Assembly (NCBI RefSeq): GCF_018866305.1
Contig: NZ_CP076456.1
Location: forward strand, 806,001-870,000
Length of the DNA: 64,000 nucleotides
Direction: 5' to 3'
Source of the DNA: Arthrobacter sunyaminii
Lineage (GTDB): Bacteria > Actinomycetota > Actinomycetes > Actinomycetales > Micrococcaceae
Part shown: piece by piece, positions 1 through 8,461 of the stretch
Layout of the letters: every line of letters starts with the position of its first letter
Numbering within the stretch: position 1 is the stretch's first letter
Notes under the pieces: generated by a model
Databases searched by the model: none
What the model saw: only the letters and a program-made list of their open reading frames with translations
Told to the model about the DNA's origin: nothing
Program-made: the position numbers and the translations under genes

Positions 1-2
1 GC

Positions 3-2705
3 ACTTCCACCGCAGCCCCTCCGGCAACTGGCCTCCTCCAGGTTTCCACCGGCCCCGTGCGTTACGTGGACATCACAGGCGTGGAGGGTGTGGAGTTTCT
101 GCCGTTGAGCCTGAAAATCCTGGTGGAGAATATGCTGCGGCACGGCGCCGGACCGGAGATGGTGGACGCCCTGGTCCAGGCGGCTGCAGGGATGACGGAA
201 ACGGCGCTGGAGATTCCCTTCCATCCTGCACGGGTGGTCATGCAGGACATGGCCGGAGCCCCCGTGATCCATGACCTGGTGACCCTGCGGGCGGCTGTCG
301 CCGCCCACGGCGGGAACCCGTCCCGGATCAAGCCGCTCATTCCGGCCGAGCTGGTGGTGGACCACTCAGTGATCGTGGACAGTTCCGGCAGCCGCGACGC
401 CTTCCGCCGCAATGCCTACCACGAGTTTGAACGTAATGAGGAACGCTTTCGCTTTCTCCGCTGGGCCCAGGATGCCTTCGAAGGTTTGCGGGTGGTCCCG
501 CCGGGCCGCGGAATCATCCACCAGGTCAACATCGAGCACCTCACGCGCGGGGTCATGACGGCCGAAGCCGACGGGGAACTGATCGCCTATCCGGATTCCT
601 GCATTGGCACCGACAGCCACACCACGATGGTCAACGGGCTGGGCGTCCTGGGCTGGGGAGTAGGCGGCATCGAGGCAGTGTCCGCACTGCTGGGCCACCC
701 GCTGTCTATGCTCGTTCCGCCGGTGGTGGGAGTGGAGTTCACCGGTAAGCTGCCGGCCGGAACCACCGCAACGGACCTCGTCCTGAGGATAACCGAACTG
801 CTGCGCGGGCACGGCGTGGTGGGCAAGATCGTGGAGTTCCACGGACCGGGCATGGTCGGGGTGCCGGTGGCGGACCGGGCAACCATAGCCAACATGTCCC
901 CGGAGTTCGGCTCCACGGCGGCCCTATTCCCGATGGACGCCGCCACTCTGGACTACTACCGGCTGACGGGCCGTCCCGAGGAGCAGGTGGAACTGATTGA
1001 GGCCTATGCCCGGGCCCAGGGGATGTTCAGCGACGGCGGCCGCTCTCCGGCACGGTACAGCGAATCCCTGCAGCTGGACCTCTCGGAGGTGGTGCCCTCG
1101 ATCGCCGGACCGTACCGGCCGCAGGACCGGATTCCGCTGAACCGCGCCCACACCACCTTCCGGCAGGACCTGGCAATCCTGCTGGAGAAGGACAGAGACA
1201 ACGGCCGCCCGGCCGGTGACACCGGGCTGGACGTGGCGCTTGGCGAGGCCACTGTCAGGCTGCAGCACGGGGCGCTGGCCATTGCCGCCATCACCAGCTG
1301 CACCAACACCTCCAATCCGCATGTGATGATGACCGCCGCACTCCTGGCCCGCAACGCCGTCGCACGCGGACTGAGCGTGCCGCCGTGGGTAAAGACGTCC
1401 CTTGCCCCGGGCTCGCAGGTGGTGACCCGCTATCTGGAACAGGCGGGGCTGATGCCTGATCTGGAAAAGCTGGGCTTTCACGTAGTGGGCTACGGCTGTA
1501 CCACCTGCATGGGCAACTCCGGGCCTCTGGCTGAACCGGTCTCCGCTGCGGCAAAGGACGTGGTCCTGACCTCCGTATTGTCAGGAAACCGGAACTTCGA
1601 GGGCCGGATCAGTCCCGACGTCCGCATGAACTACCTGGCCTCCCCGCCCCTGGTGATTGGCTACGCGCTCGCCGGGACCATGGACGTTGACCTGCTTCGG
1701 GACCCGCTGGGCCGGGAAGCGGACGGCTCTGCCGTTTACCTGCAGGACCTCTGGCCCGCACCCGGGGAGGTGGAACAGGAGCTCTCCCGGGCAGTCACCC
1801 GTTCCCTGTACCAGGAGACCTATGCCCAGGCCTTCGCCGGGACACCGCAGTGGGAGGCCCTGGATGTCCCGACTGCTTCAGCCTATGAATTCGGCGAGTC
1901 CACCTACATGCGCCGATCCCCTTTCTTGGACGGGGCCGGCACGGAACCGGCACCCATAACCGACCTGGCCGGAGCACGGGTGCTGCTGAAACTGGGGGAC
2001 TCGGTCACCACGGACCACATCAGTCCGGTGGGACAGATCCGGGCCGACAGCCCGGCGGGCCAGTACCTGCTGGCGCAGGGCATTTCCCGGCGGGACTTCA
2101 ATACGTACGGTTCCCGGCGCGGTAACCATGAGGTCATGGTGCGCGGCACCTTCGCCAACGTGCGGCTGCGGAACGAGCTGGCGAACGGACGCGACGGCGG
2201 CTACACCCGCACCCTGCCCGACGGCGCGGAGATGACGGTCTTCGACGCCGCGGAGCACTACCGGAACCGGAACGTCCCGCTCCTGATCCTGGCAGGACGC
2301 GAATACGGCAGCGGCTCGGCCCGCGACTACGCCGCCAAAGGCACCTATCTGCTGGGGGTCAGGGCAGTGCTCGCCGAGTCCTTTGAACGCATCCACCGCT
2401 CCAACCTTGTGGGGATGGGCGTCATTCCCCTGCAGTTCCGGCCGGGGAACAGCGCTTCCACCCTGGGCCTGGACGGCAGCGAGGAATACAGCGTGTCCGG
2501 TCTGGCCGGGTTCACCGACGGCGGATGGCCGCGCACTGTGCGCATCGACGCCCGGCGGGCCGACGGCGCGTGTGTGGCGTTCAACGTCGACGTCCGCGTG
2601 GACACGCCCGTAGAAGCCGAGTACATCCGCCACGGCGGAATCCTGCCCTTTGCCCTCAGGGCAGGACTGCGGGAGGAACCCGGAACAGCCGGTGCCGCCC
2701 GCTGA
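3..2705 (+). CDS. acnA: aconitate hydratase, 5' end outside window
   Basis: Aconitase converts citrate to isocitrate through cis-aconitate in the TCA cycle, using a [4Fe-4S] cluster. About 900 residues are visible. The frame stays open to the left edge of the window, so the GTG at 57 is internal and the real start lies upstream. The three cluster cysteines are present: one in SCTNTSNP (Cys codon at 1299) and two in GYGCTTCMGNSG (1497, 1506). The C-terminal swivel domain has GREYGSGSARDYAAKG. The protein is AcnA-like throughout but rather divergent from typical actinobacterial AcnA. Because it sits beside catabolic genes, it may be a second aconitase or act on a related hydroxy-tricarboxylate. 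The family call is secure; the substrate is inferred. Confidence 0.93.
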   Translation, partial: TSTAAPPATGLLQVSTGPVRYVDITGVEGVEFLPLSLKILVENMLRHGAGPEMVDALVQAAAGMTETALEIPFHPARVVMQDMAGAPVIHDLVTLRAAVAAHGGNPSRIKPLIPAELVVDHSVIVDSSGSRDAFRRNAYHEFERNEERFRFLRWAQDAFEGLRVVPPGRGIIHQVNIEHLTRGVMTAEADGELIAYPDSCIGTDSHTTMVNGLGVLGWGVGGIEAVSALLGHPLSMLVPPVVGVEFTGKLPAGTTATDLVLRITELLRGHGVVGKIVEFHGPGMVGVPVADRATIANMSPEFGSTAALFPMDAATLDYYRLTGRPEEQVELIEAYARAQGMFSDGGRSPARYSESLQLDLSEVVPSIAGPYRPQDRIPLNRAHTTFRQDLAILLEKDRDNGRPAGDTGLDVALGEATVRLQHGALAIAAITSCTNTSNPHVMMTAALLARNAVARGLSVPPWVKTSLAPGSQVVTRYLEQAGLMPDLEKLGFHVVGYGCTTCMGNSGPLAEPVSAAAKDVVLTSVLSGNRNFEGRISPDVRMNYLASPPLVIGYALAGTMDVDLLRDPLGREADGSAVYLQDLWPAPGEVEQELSRAVTRSLYQETYAQAFAGTPQWEALDVPTASAYEFGESTYMRRSPFLDGAGTEPAPITDLAGARVLLKLGDSVTTDHISPVGQIRADSPAGQYLLAQGISRRDFNTYGSRRGNHEVMVRGTFANVRLRNELANGRDGGYTRTLPDGAEMTVFDAAEHYRNRNVPLLILAGREYGSGSARDYAAKGTYLLGVRAVLAESFERIHRSNLVGMGVIPLQFRPGNSASTLGLDGSEEYSVSGLAGFTDGGWPRTVRIDARRADGACVAFNVDVRVDTPVEAEYIRHGGILPFALRAGLREEPGTAGAAR

Positions 2706-2734
2706 TCCGCCCACCACAGCAAGGAATGACAAAC

Positions 2735-3778
2735 ATGACCACCCCCATAAGCAACCAGGAATTCCAGGCGTACACCGAGGGTCGCCTCCCGGCACCCGAA
2801 AAGGTTGCCGACGGGGTGTGGACGCTGCCGCAGCGTAACCACCCGGGGCACATGCCCTTCACGCTGTCCTATCTCGTGGAAGATGCCGAGGGCGGGGTCC
2901 ATGTGGTGGACCCGGGATGGGACCTGGAGGATAACGCGGAGATCCTCGAAGCGGCACTCGCCCGGATCGGAGCCGGGAAGCCGGCACCAGTCTCCGCGCT
3001 TCTCACCCACCTGCATCCGGACCACACGGGACTGGCCCGGACCCTGCGCGAGCGTCACGGAACCCGGGTGGTCTTGCACCGCCGGGAGCACAAGGCGCAG
3101 CAGATGTACGCCCAGTGGGTAGCCGATGAGAGCCGGATCCGGGAGGATTTGGACGCCTGGGCCGTGCCGGCCGAACGCTACGGCGAGGTCCTGGGCTATG
3201 CAGCGGGCAGCGCGCGCGTGGTGGTGTCCGCGGACCAGCTGGTGGACGACGGCGACCTGCTGCAGGTGCCCGGCCGCCGGCTGCGGGTGCTGCACAGTCC
3301 GGGACATACCCCCGGGCATCTGTGCCTCGTGGACGAGGACCAGCGGCTGCTCTTTTCCGGGGATCACTTGCTGCCGCGGTTGACGCCCGGCATCGGCGCC
3401 GCCGGCGGTTTCCCGGAAAACCCGCTGGAGCTGTACCTGGAAAGCCTGCGCCGGCTGAGCGCCTACGATGACTGCCAGAACCTGTCCGGCCACCAGTACC
3501 GCTACCGCGGCATCGCGGACCGGGCACACGCCATCGCCTGGCGCCACCTGCACCGGACCGCCGAGGTGGAGCAGGTCCTGACGGATGACGCCGGCGCCAC
3601 GGTGTGGCAGACCGCAGAGCGGCTCAGCTGGGGGCGGGGATGGGAGGCGCTGACCCGCCATTACCTGGTCTCGGCCCTGCGCCAGACCGCCATGCACACT
3701 GCCCTGGTCCGCTCAGGCAGACACCACAACGCATTCGGGTCCTGGCAGCCAATGGCTCCCAGGACCCGAACGGCCTGA
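2735..3778 (+). CDS. MBL-fold metallo-hydrolase
   Basis: This is a metallo-beta-lactamase-fold hydrolase of about 347 residues. The binuclear zinc motif THLHPDHTG starts near residue 90, followed by the downstream histidine in HSPGHTPGHL and the aspartate in FSGDHLLPR. The helical C-terminal part resembles glyoxalase-II-like hydrolases that cleave thioesters or activated esters. I chose ATG 2735 because AAGGA lies 9 nt upstream; ATG 2726 is the alternative. The gene follows the aconitase by 29 nt and probably shares its transcript. A strong hairpin is embedded in its last codons. The substrate cannot be read from sequence; a thioester or lactone formed in the neighbouring catabolism is possible. 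Confidence 0.85.
   Translation: MTTPISNQEFQAYTEGRLPAPEKVADGVWTLPQRNHPGHMPFTLSYLVEDAEGGVHVVDPGWDLEDNAEILEAALARIGAGKPAPVSALLTHLHPDHTGLARTLRERHGTRVVLHRREHKAQQMYAQWVADESRIREDLDAWAVPAERYGEVLGYAAGSARVVVSADQLVDDGDLLQVPGRRLRVLHSPGHTPGHLCLVDEDQRLLFSGDHLLPRLTPGIGAAGGFPENPLELYLESLRRLSAYDDCQNLSGHQYRYRGIADRAHAIAWRHLHRTAEVEQVLTDDAGATVWQTAERLSWGRGWEALTRHYLVSALRQTAMHTALVRSGRHHNAFGSWQPMAPRTRTA
3734..3770. terminator. bidirectional terminator hairpin inside the end of the MBL-fold gene
   Basis: Arms 3734-3750 and 3754-3770 pair over 17 positions with one C-C mismatch and a 3-nt AAT loop. The structure ends 8 nt before the end of the MBL-fold gene, so it is translated. It lies between convergent genes and could end transcription from both sides. 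Confidence 0.6.
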
Positions 3779-3785
3779 ACTGCAG

Positions 3786-4640
3786 CTAGGCGCGGGCAAC
3801 CACTGGCATGGTTAGCTCGCCGATCTCGGGGATGGTCAGCACTACTGTCTCCCCGGGCAGGATCTGGCCCACGCCTTCCGGAGTTCCGGTGGCGATCACG
3901 TCACCGGGCTGGAGGGTCATGACCTCGGAATACACCTCAATGAGCTTGGCGATCCCATAGATGAGGTAGGAGGTATTGGAACGCTGGCGTTCCTCGCCGT
4001 CCACCGTCAGCCAGAAATCGAGGTTCTCCGGGTCAGGCACGTCATCCGCGGTGACAATGTACGGGCCAAGCGGAGTGAAGGTGTCAAACGACTTCCGGAA
4101 GGACCGGTCCTCCTCGCCGCGCAGGGTGATGTCCAGCAGCGGGGTGTAGCCGAAGACGTAGTCCAGGGCATCTTCCGCCGAAACCCGGCTGGCAGTCTTG
4201 CCGATGATGACGCCAATTTCGGCCTCGTGGTCAAACCGCCGGTCTTCCCACGGGAGCTCGATGGCGCCGTCCGGGCCGACGATGGAGGTCACTGCCTTCA
4301 GGAAGCCTTTCCGGACTTCGGCGGTGAGGATCTTGCGGTCGGCGTAAACACCGTTCTCGCCCCCCATTTCCTGCTGGTGCTTGTGATAGTTCACCGGGGC
4401 GGCAAACAGGTTGCGCGGCCTCGGCTGCGGGGCACGCAGCGTGACCTGGTCCTCCGGTGTTCCGCCGCCTGCGGCCACGCGCTCGGCCGCCGCGGACTTC
4501 AGTGCCGTCCAGTCCGAGATCAGGGCATTCATTCGGTCATCCGCCGGTGTGTGCTCGGAAACCAGATCCGTCAGGTCCACCACCGTGCCGTCCCCGGCCA
4601 GAGCGCCGAGCCGTTGGTCGTCGAAGACACAGACGCGCAT
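3786..4640 (-). CDS. fumarylacetoacetate hydrolase family protein (probable fumaryl-/maleylpyruvate hydrolase)
   Basis: This 284-residue FAH-fold hydrolase would cleave the C-C bond of a 2,4-dioxo acid. Family metal ligands appear in HEAEIGVIIGK, and the motif SFDTFTPLGPYI and the C-terminal region PGDVIATGTPEGVG are typical. The start ATG overlaps the stop of the gentisate dioxygenase gene by one base (TGATG), so the two are co-transcribed and probably translationally coupled. This context makes it the next gentisate-pathway enzyme, releasing pyruvate plus fumarate or malate. No maleylpyruvate isomerase is in the window, so either the protein hydrolyses maleylpyruvate directly or an isomerase is encoded elsewhere. 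The FAH family call is firm; the exact substrate is inferred. Confidence 0.87.
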   Translation of the reverse strand: MRVCVFDDQRLGALAGDGTVVDLTDLVSEHTPADDRMNALISDWTALKSAAAERVAAGGGTPEDQVTLRAPQPRPRNLFAAPVNYHKHQQEMGGENGVYADRKILTAEVRKGFLKAVTSIVGPDGAIELPWEDRRFDHEAEIGVIIGKTASRVSAEDALDYVFGYTPLLDITLRGEEDRSFRKSFDTFTPLGPYIVTADDVPDPENLDFWLTVDGEERQRSNTSYLIYGIAKLIEVYSEVMTLQPGDVIATGTPEGVGQILPGETVVLTIPEIGELTMPVVARA

Positions 4641-5668
4641 CAGTTGGCCCCCTGCTCACGCCAGAGACCGAGTGCCGTGATGGCCGGGCGGTCGGTGTAG
4701 GAGAAAAGCACGGCGTCCTCGCCGGACGGGTTGTGGTGGGAGTGCTCGTACCAGAGCGGCACGGCCAGGGTGTCGCCCTTGGTCCATTCAATCTTCCGGC
4801 CATCCACGATCGAGTACCCGCTGCCGCTGACCACGTGGTAGACGGTGCTGTGCGTGTGCCGGTGGGAGCGGGTGTCCACGCCGGGGCGGATGAGCTGCAG
4901 GTAGGCGGAGATGGTGGTCATCACCGGGCCGCCGGTGGTGGGGTTCTTGTACTCGACAATGATGTCGTCGTAGGGGTCGGCCTCGCCGTCGCGCAGGTAT
5001 TCCAGAGCCTCCAGGGCGTCTGCCAGCTTGTAGACGAGCGGCTGCTGCAACTGGTGGGGGGTGCCGTAGGTCTTGGCCAGCATGCCCTCCACATAGGCGG
5101 CGGGCATGGCCTTCTCCACCGGCTGCTCATCGCCGGACTCGTCAATGATGTACTGGTTCAGCCGGCTGATCAGCGGTGAATCCAGGCCGTCTAGCCAGAT
5201 CATGGGACCGTCGCCCTCGTGGCCGTGCTCATGCCAGTGCAGGGAAGGGGTGAGCAGGAAATCTCCCACCTCCATGGGGACCCGCTGGCCGTTCACCACG
5301 GTGTAGGCACCTTCGCCTTCGACAATGAACCGCAGAGCGGAAGGGGTATGACGGTGCGGCGGCGCCACTTCGCCGGGCATGACCAGCTGCAGCGCGGCCC
5401 AGAGCGAGTCCGTTGCGCCGGTGCGCTGGTCCGGGCGCGACCCCGGGTTGCGGAAGCCCAGCACGCGGCGCAGTGCGTCTTCGAGGGGAACCACCTGGCC
5501 GGCCTTGACCATGAGTTCACGGGCCTGCTCGTAGCGCCAGATGTGCGGCACCAAGTTTGTCTTGGCCTCAGGCCCGATGCCGCCCATCAGCTTCCATAGC
5601 GGCGAATAGTTGTTCTCAGCCAACTCGGCGTAGAACGCCTCATCGGCGGTGACTGTCTCAGTCGTCAT
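4640..5668 (-). CDS. gtdA: gentisate 1,2-dioxygenase (bicupin)
   Basis: This ring-cleavage dioxygenase converts gentisate and O2 to maleylpyruvate using Fe(II). The 342 residues form two cupin domains. The N-terminal one has the metal-binding HRHTPSALRF and HWHEHGH segments, which supply the iron histidines. The C-terminal one has SHRHTHSTVYHVVSG and YEHSHHN. The start is ATG 5668, with GGAG 5 nt upstream; a GTG directly before it would leave only 2 nt of spacing. A 37-bp imperfect palindrome (5678-5714) overlaps the promoter region and matches one in front of the 3-hydroxybenzoate 6-hydroxylase gene. This supports gentisate over 1-hydroxy-2-naphthoate or salicylate as substrate. Confidence 0.9.
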   Translation of the reverse strand: MTTETVTADEAFYAELAENNYSPLWKLMGGIGPEAKTNLVPHIWRYEQARELMVKAGQVVPLEDALRRVLGFRNPGSRPDQRTGATDSLWAALQLVMPGEVAPPHRHTPSALRFIVEGEGAYTVVNGQRVPMEVGDFLLTPSLHWHEHGHEGDGPMIWLDGLDSPLISRLNQYIIDESGDEQPVEKAMPAAYVEGMLAKTYGTPHQLQQPLVYKLADALEALEYLRDGEADPYDDIIVEYKNPTTGGPVMTTISAYLQLIRPGVDTRSHRHTHSTVYHVVSGSGYSIVDGRKIEWTKGDTLAVPLWYEHSHHNPSGEDAVLFSYTDRPAITALGLWREQGAN

Positions 5669-5677
5669 CACGGCTCC

Positions 5678-5714
5678 ATTCTGCAGGACAGATTTTAATT
5701 CCGCTTACTAGAAT
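5678..5714. promoter_or_regulatory. gentisate-regulon operator, copy A
   Basis: This 37-bp element has outer arms ATTCT and AGAAT and contains TTCTGCAGGA. It lies directly upstream of the minus-strand gentisate dioxygenase gene. It aligns without gaps to 24474-24510, with 24 of 37 identical positions, in the same orientation relative to its gene. A TAAAAT -10-like box on the minus strand (5692-5697) falls inside it, so a bound protein would affect promoter use. The binding protein is probably an IclR regulator, by inference. Confidence 0.6.
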
Positions 5715-5816
5715 GTGGCAGTCATCACCTCGCGTCAAGGCTTCTCTCGCTGGGTGAGAATACGGCCGGGCAGCGGCAAGGGCTGGAGGCGCTCGTTAGT
5801 GCCCGGTTTTGGGTGC

Positions 5817-6758
5817 CTAGGCGAACCCGCCGGCAACCCGGACGGAGTTGGGGGCCTGCGTATGCCGCGCCTGCACCGAGGACATGATGGTGTGGCGGAA
5901 CCATTCCATGTCAGCGGCCGGCAGTTCCCGCCGGAGCGTGTACAGCGCCACCTGGGTCACTGGAACGTCGAACGGCAGCCGGAAAGCGCGGACATCATGG
6001 CGCCGGATGAGCCTGCTGGCCACGCCCGTGGGTGCATAGGAGATCAGTTCTCCGCCCTCCAGCAGGTCCGGAAGCGAGCTGAAGGTGGGAATGACCACTG
6101 ACACCCGCCGGTTGATGCCCAGTTCCCGCACCCGCACATCCAGGGCCGTGTGCCCGGTGGAGATGGCAACGGCCACATGTTCCTCATCCTCATAGGCACC
6201 CAGTGCAGGTTCCTCCGAAATGCGCGGATGGTCCGCTGCACACAGCCCCACATATTCCTGGTTGAACAACAGGTCCCGGCGGATGTCGGACTCATCCAGC
6301 CGGGTGGTGCAGATGGCGGCATCCGCCGCACCGGTTCGCAGATCATGCAGCACCGTGGCCAGGTTGAGGGCTTCCACCTCGAGGGTCACTCCCGGCGCCT
6401 GGGTGCGCACGGAGCGCAGGATGGACGGCAGTAGCCCGCTCACGCCGACGTCCGTCATACGCAGCCGGAAGCGGCGGGTGGAGGTATCCGGCTGAAAGTC
6501 CCCGGGGGCCTCCATGATGTCATCCAGTGACTCCAGCAGGCGCCGCAGTTTGGGGTAGAGCTCATCCGCCAGCAGCGTGGGTTCGAGGTGGTGTCCCTTC
6601 CGCTGAAAAAGTGCGTCGCCGAAATGGGACCGCAGTTTGCGGAGGGTGTAACTCACCGAGGGCTGGCTGATGAACAACCGTTCGGAAGCGTGGGTGACGC
6701 TGCCCGTTTCGTAGACGAGCACGAAGACGCGGAGCATGCCGAGGTCGTAGTTGGCCAT
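5817..6758 (-). CDS. LysR family transcriptional regulator
   Basis: This 313-residue LysR-type regulator has an N-terminal winged HTH (MLRVFVLVYETGSVTHASER followed by the recognition helix around SQPSVSYTLRKLRSHFG) and a substrate-binding-like effector domain. It is transcribed divergently from the benzoylformate decarboxylase/ABC operon and very likely controls it in response to an aromatic acid. On the minus strand a near-consensus sigma-70 promoter, TTGATA-17 nt-TATAGT, ends 6 nt before ATG 6758. The transcript is therefore probably leaderless, and ATG 6758 is preferred over the overlapping GTG at 6761. Autoregulation is likely because a TCAA-N11-TTGA box overlaps its own -35. Confidence 0.9.
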   Translation of the reverse strand: MANYDLGMLRVFVLVYETGSVTHASERLFISQPSVSYTLRKLRSHFGDALFQRKGHHLEPTLLADELYPKLRRLLESLDDIMEAPGDFQPDTSTRRFRLRMTDVGVSGLLPSILRSVRTQAPGVTLEVEALNLATVLHDLRTGAADAAICTTRLDESDIRRDLLFNQEYVGLCAADHPRISEEPALGAYEDEEHVAVAISTGHTALDVRVRELGINRRVSVVIPTFSSLPDLLEGGELISYAPTGVASRLIRRHDVRAFRLPFDVPVTQVALYTLRRELPAADMEWFRHTIMSSVQARHTQAPNSVRVAGGFA

Positions 6759-6764
6759 CACCCG

Positions 6765-6793
6765 ACTATAAAGACCGTCTATGTCACTATCAA
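6765..6793 (-). promoter_or_regulatory. lysR promoter (TTGATA-N17-TATAGT)
   Basis: Read on the minus strand, the -35 TTGATA is at 6788-6793 and the -10 TATAGT at 6765-6770, separated by 17 nt. The ATG follows the -10 by 6 nt, the spacing expected for a leaderless mRNA. Confidence 0.7.
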
Positions 6794-6808
6794 GTATTCA
6801 TTGTTTGA
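6790..6808. promoter_or_regulatory. LysR-type box
   Basis: TCAA (6790-6793) and TTGA (6805-6808) form an inverted repeat separated by 11 nt, the T-N11-A layout of LysR boxes. It overlaps the -35 of lysR and abuts the -35 of the divergent decarboxylase promoter. Confidence 0.55.
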
Positions 6809-6832
6809 ATTTATTTGGCGCTCTCCTAGGGT
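6805..6832 (+). promoter_or_regulatory. promoter of the benzoylformate decarboxylase operon
   Basis: TTGAAT (6805-6810) and TAGGGT (6827-6832) are 16 nt apart. They give a leader of about 30 nt ending in the ribosome site AAGGGAG before ATG 6870. The weak -10 fits a promoter that needs the LysR activator. Confidence 0.5.
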
Positions 6833-6869
6833 GATATGAGACACATCTACTGATCTCAAAGGGAGCGAC

Positions 6870-8453
6870 ATGGCGGCGACAAACCGCGAAGCGACATACG
6901 AGCTGTTGCGGCGGAGGGGAATGACCAAGGTCTTCGGCAACCCCGGATCAAACGAGCTCCAGTTCCTCAAGGACTTTCCCGAGGACTTCCACTACATCCT
7001 CGGGCTCCATGAGGGAGCCGTGATGGCCATGGCCGACGGTTACGCCCAGGCATCCGGCGAAATTCCGCTGGTCAGCCTGCATTCCGCGGCCGGCACCGGC
7101 ACGTCCATGGGCGTACTGGCCAATACCGTGCAGTCCAAGTCCCCTGTGGTGGTGCTCTCCGGACAGCAGCTGCGGGACATGGTGGGCCAAGAGATCATGG
7201 TGAGCAGTGCCCATGCGGCCCAGCTGCCCCAGCCGTTGACCAAGTTCAGTGCCGAGCCTCTCTCAGCGAACGACGTCGTCCGGACCATGGCGCAGGCCAT
7301 CCACCTTGCCGGACTGCACCCCAAAGGACCGGCACACGTTTCGATCCCGCATGACGACTGGGACCGGCCCGTCGATGAGAACACCGACCTCACCATCTCC
7401 CGAACGGTGCAGGACGCCACCTCCCTGGCGCCCGGCCAGCTGCAGGAGCTCACCGATCTGCTGGACCGGGCCGTGTCCCCGGTGCTGGTGCTTGGCCCCG
7501 AGGTGGATGCCACTCACGCCAACGAGGCTGCGGTGGCCCTGTCCGAGCGGCTGGGAGCTCCGGCCTGGATTGCCCCCTCGCCGGCGCGCTGCCCGTTTCC
7601 CACGAACCACCCGAATTTTGCCGGTCTCCTGCCCGCCAACGTCGCGGACATCTCCAGCCTGCTCTCCCAGCATGACCTGGTTCTGGTGGTGGGAGCACCT
7701 GTTTTCCGGTACCACCATGACAAACCCGGACGTTACCTGGGCGAGGGCACCCGGCTTATCCATGTGTCCCAAGATCCGGAAGAGATTGCCCGGGCACCGT
7801 TCGGCGATGCCTACCTGGCGCCCGTCGCTGACACGCTTTCCGCTTTGGCCGAAGCGGTGCAGGTCCGCTCCGATACCACCGTGCCGGCGCGGAGCATCCC
7901 GGCTCCGGGCACCGACCAGCCCGGCCGCATGCACCCGGACACGGTGTTCCGGGCCATCCAGGAGATCGGGCCCGACGACGTCATCCATGTTGTCGAATCC
8001 ACCTCCACGGCGGAGTCCTTCTGGTCCCATGTGGAACTGAGCACCCAGGGCTCCTTCTACTCTGCGGCCGCCGGCGGTCTGGGTTTCGGACTGCCGGCCG
8101 CAGTGGGAATCCAGCTGGCACAGCCCGGGCGTCGTGTGGTTGCCGAGATCGGCGACGGATCGGCGAACTTCGGGATCACCGGGCTCTGGTCGGCGGCCCG
8201 ACACCAGCTGCCGGTGGTTTTTGTGATCTTCCGGAACGAGACATACGGAGCCCTTGTCAACTTCGGGCGGCGCCTCGACACCCTGGGCACCCCCCCCTTT
8301 GACCTTCCGGGAATCGATTTCGTAGCCATCGCAAAGGGCTACGGGGTACGGGCTGAATCCGCGACCAATGAGGCCGAGCTTCGCGCCGCACTGACCCGGG
8401 CGTTCAACGCCCAGGAGCCGGTGCTGATCGAAGCTTTCACTTACTTCGAATAG
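6870..8453 (+). CDS. mdlC: benzoylformate decarboxylase (ThDP-dependent)
   Basis: The enzyme decarboxylates benzoylformate (or a ring-hydroxylated form) to the aldehyde, a step of mandelate catabolism. The 527 residues match the known family closely in length and order. The near-N-terminal FGNPGSNELQFLKDFPEDF contains the active-site serine. The ThDP glutamate is in LHEGAV, an active-site histidine in SLHSAAGTG, and the second one in FRYHHDKPG near residue 282. The ThDP/Mg motif GDGSANF is in the C-terminal third. ATG follows AAGGGAG. The gene leads an operon with an ABC transporter 8 nt downstream. No mandelate racemase or classical mandelate dehydrogenase is adjacent. Confidence 0.93.
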   Translation: MAATNREATYELLRRRGMTKVFGNPGSNELQFLKDFPEDFHYILGLHEGAVMAMADGYAQASGEIPLVSLHSAAGTGTSMGVLANTVQSKSPVVVLSGQQLRDMVGQEIMVSSAHAAQLPQPLTKFSAEPLSANDVVRTMAQAIHLAGLHPKGPAHVSIPHDDWDRPVDENTDLTISRTVQDATSLAPGQLQELTDLLDRAVSPVLVLGPEVDATHANEAAVALSERLGAPAWIAPSPARCPFPTNHPNFAGLLPANVADISSLLSQHDLVLVVGAPVFRYHHDKPGRYLGEGTRLIHVSQDPEEIARAPFGDAYLAPVADTLSALAEAVQVRSDTTVPARSIPAPGTDQPGRMHPDTVFRAIQEIGPDDVIHVVESTSTAESFWSHVELSTQGSFYSAAAGGLGFGLPAAVGIQLAQPGRRVVAEIGDGSANFGITGLWSAARHQLPVVFVIFRNETYGALVNFGRRLDTLGTPPFDLPGIDFVAIAKGYGVRAESATNEAELRAALTRAFNAQEPVLIEAFTYFE

Positions 8454-8461
8454 GCAAAACA

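Noticed and set aside
1..56. Treating the first 56 bases as a 5' untranslated region with aconitase starting at GTG 57
   Set aside because: The reading frame is open to the window edge and its translation continues the aconitase N-terminal pattern, so the gene is truncated by the window.
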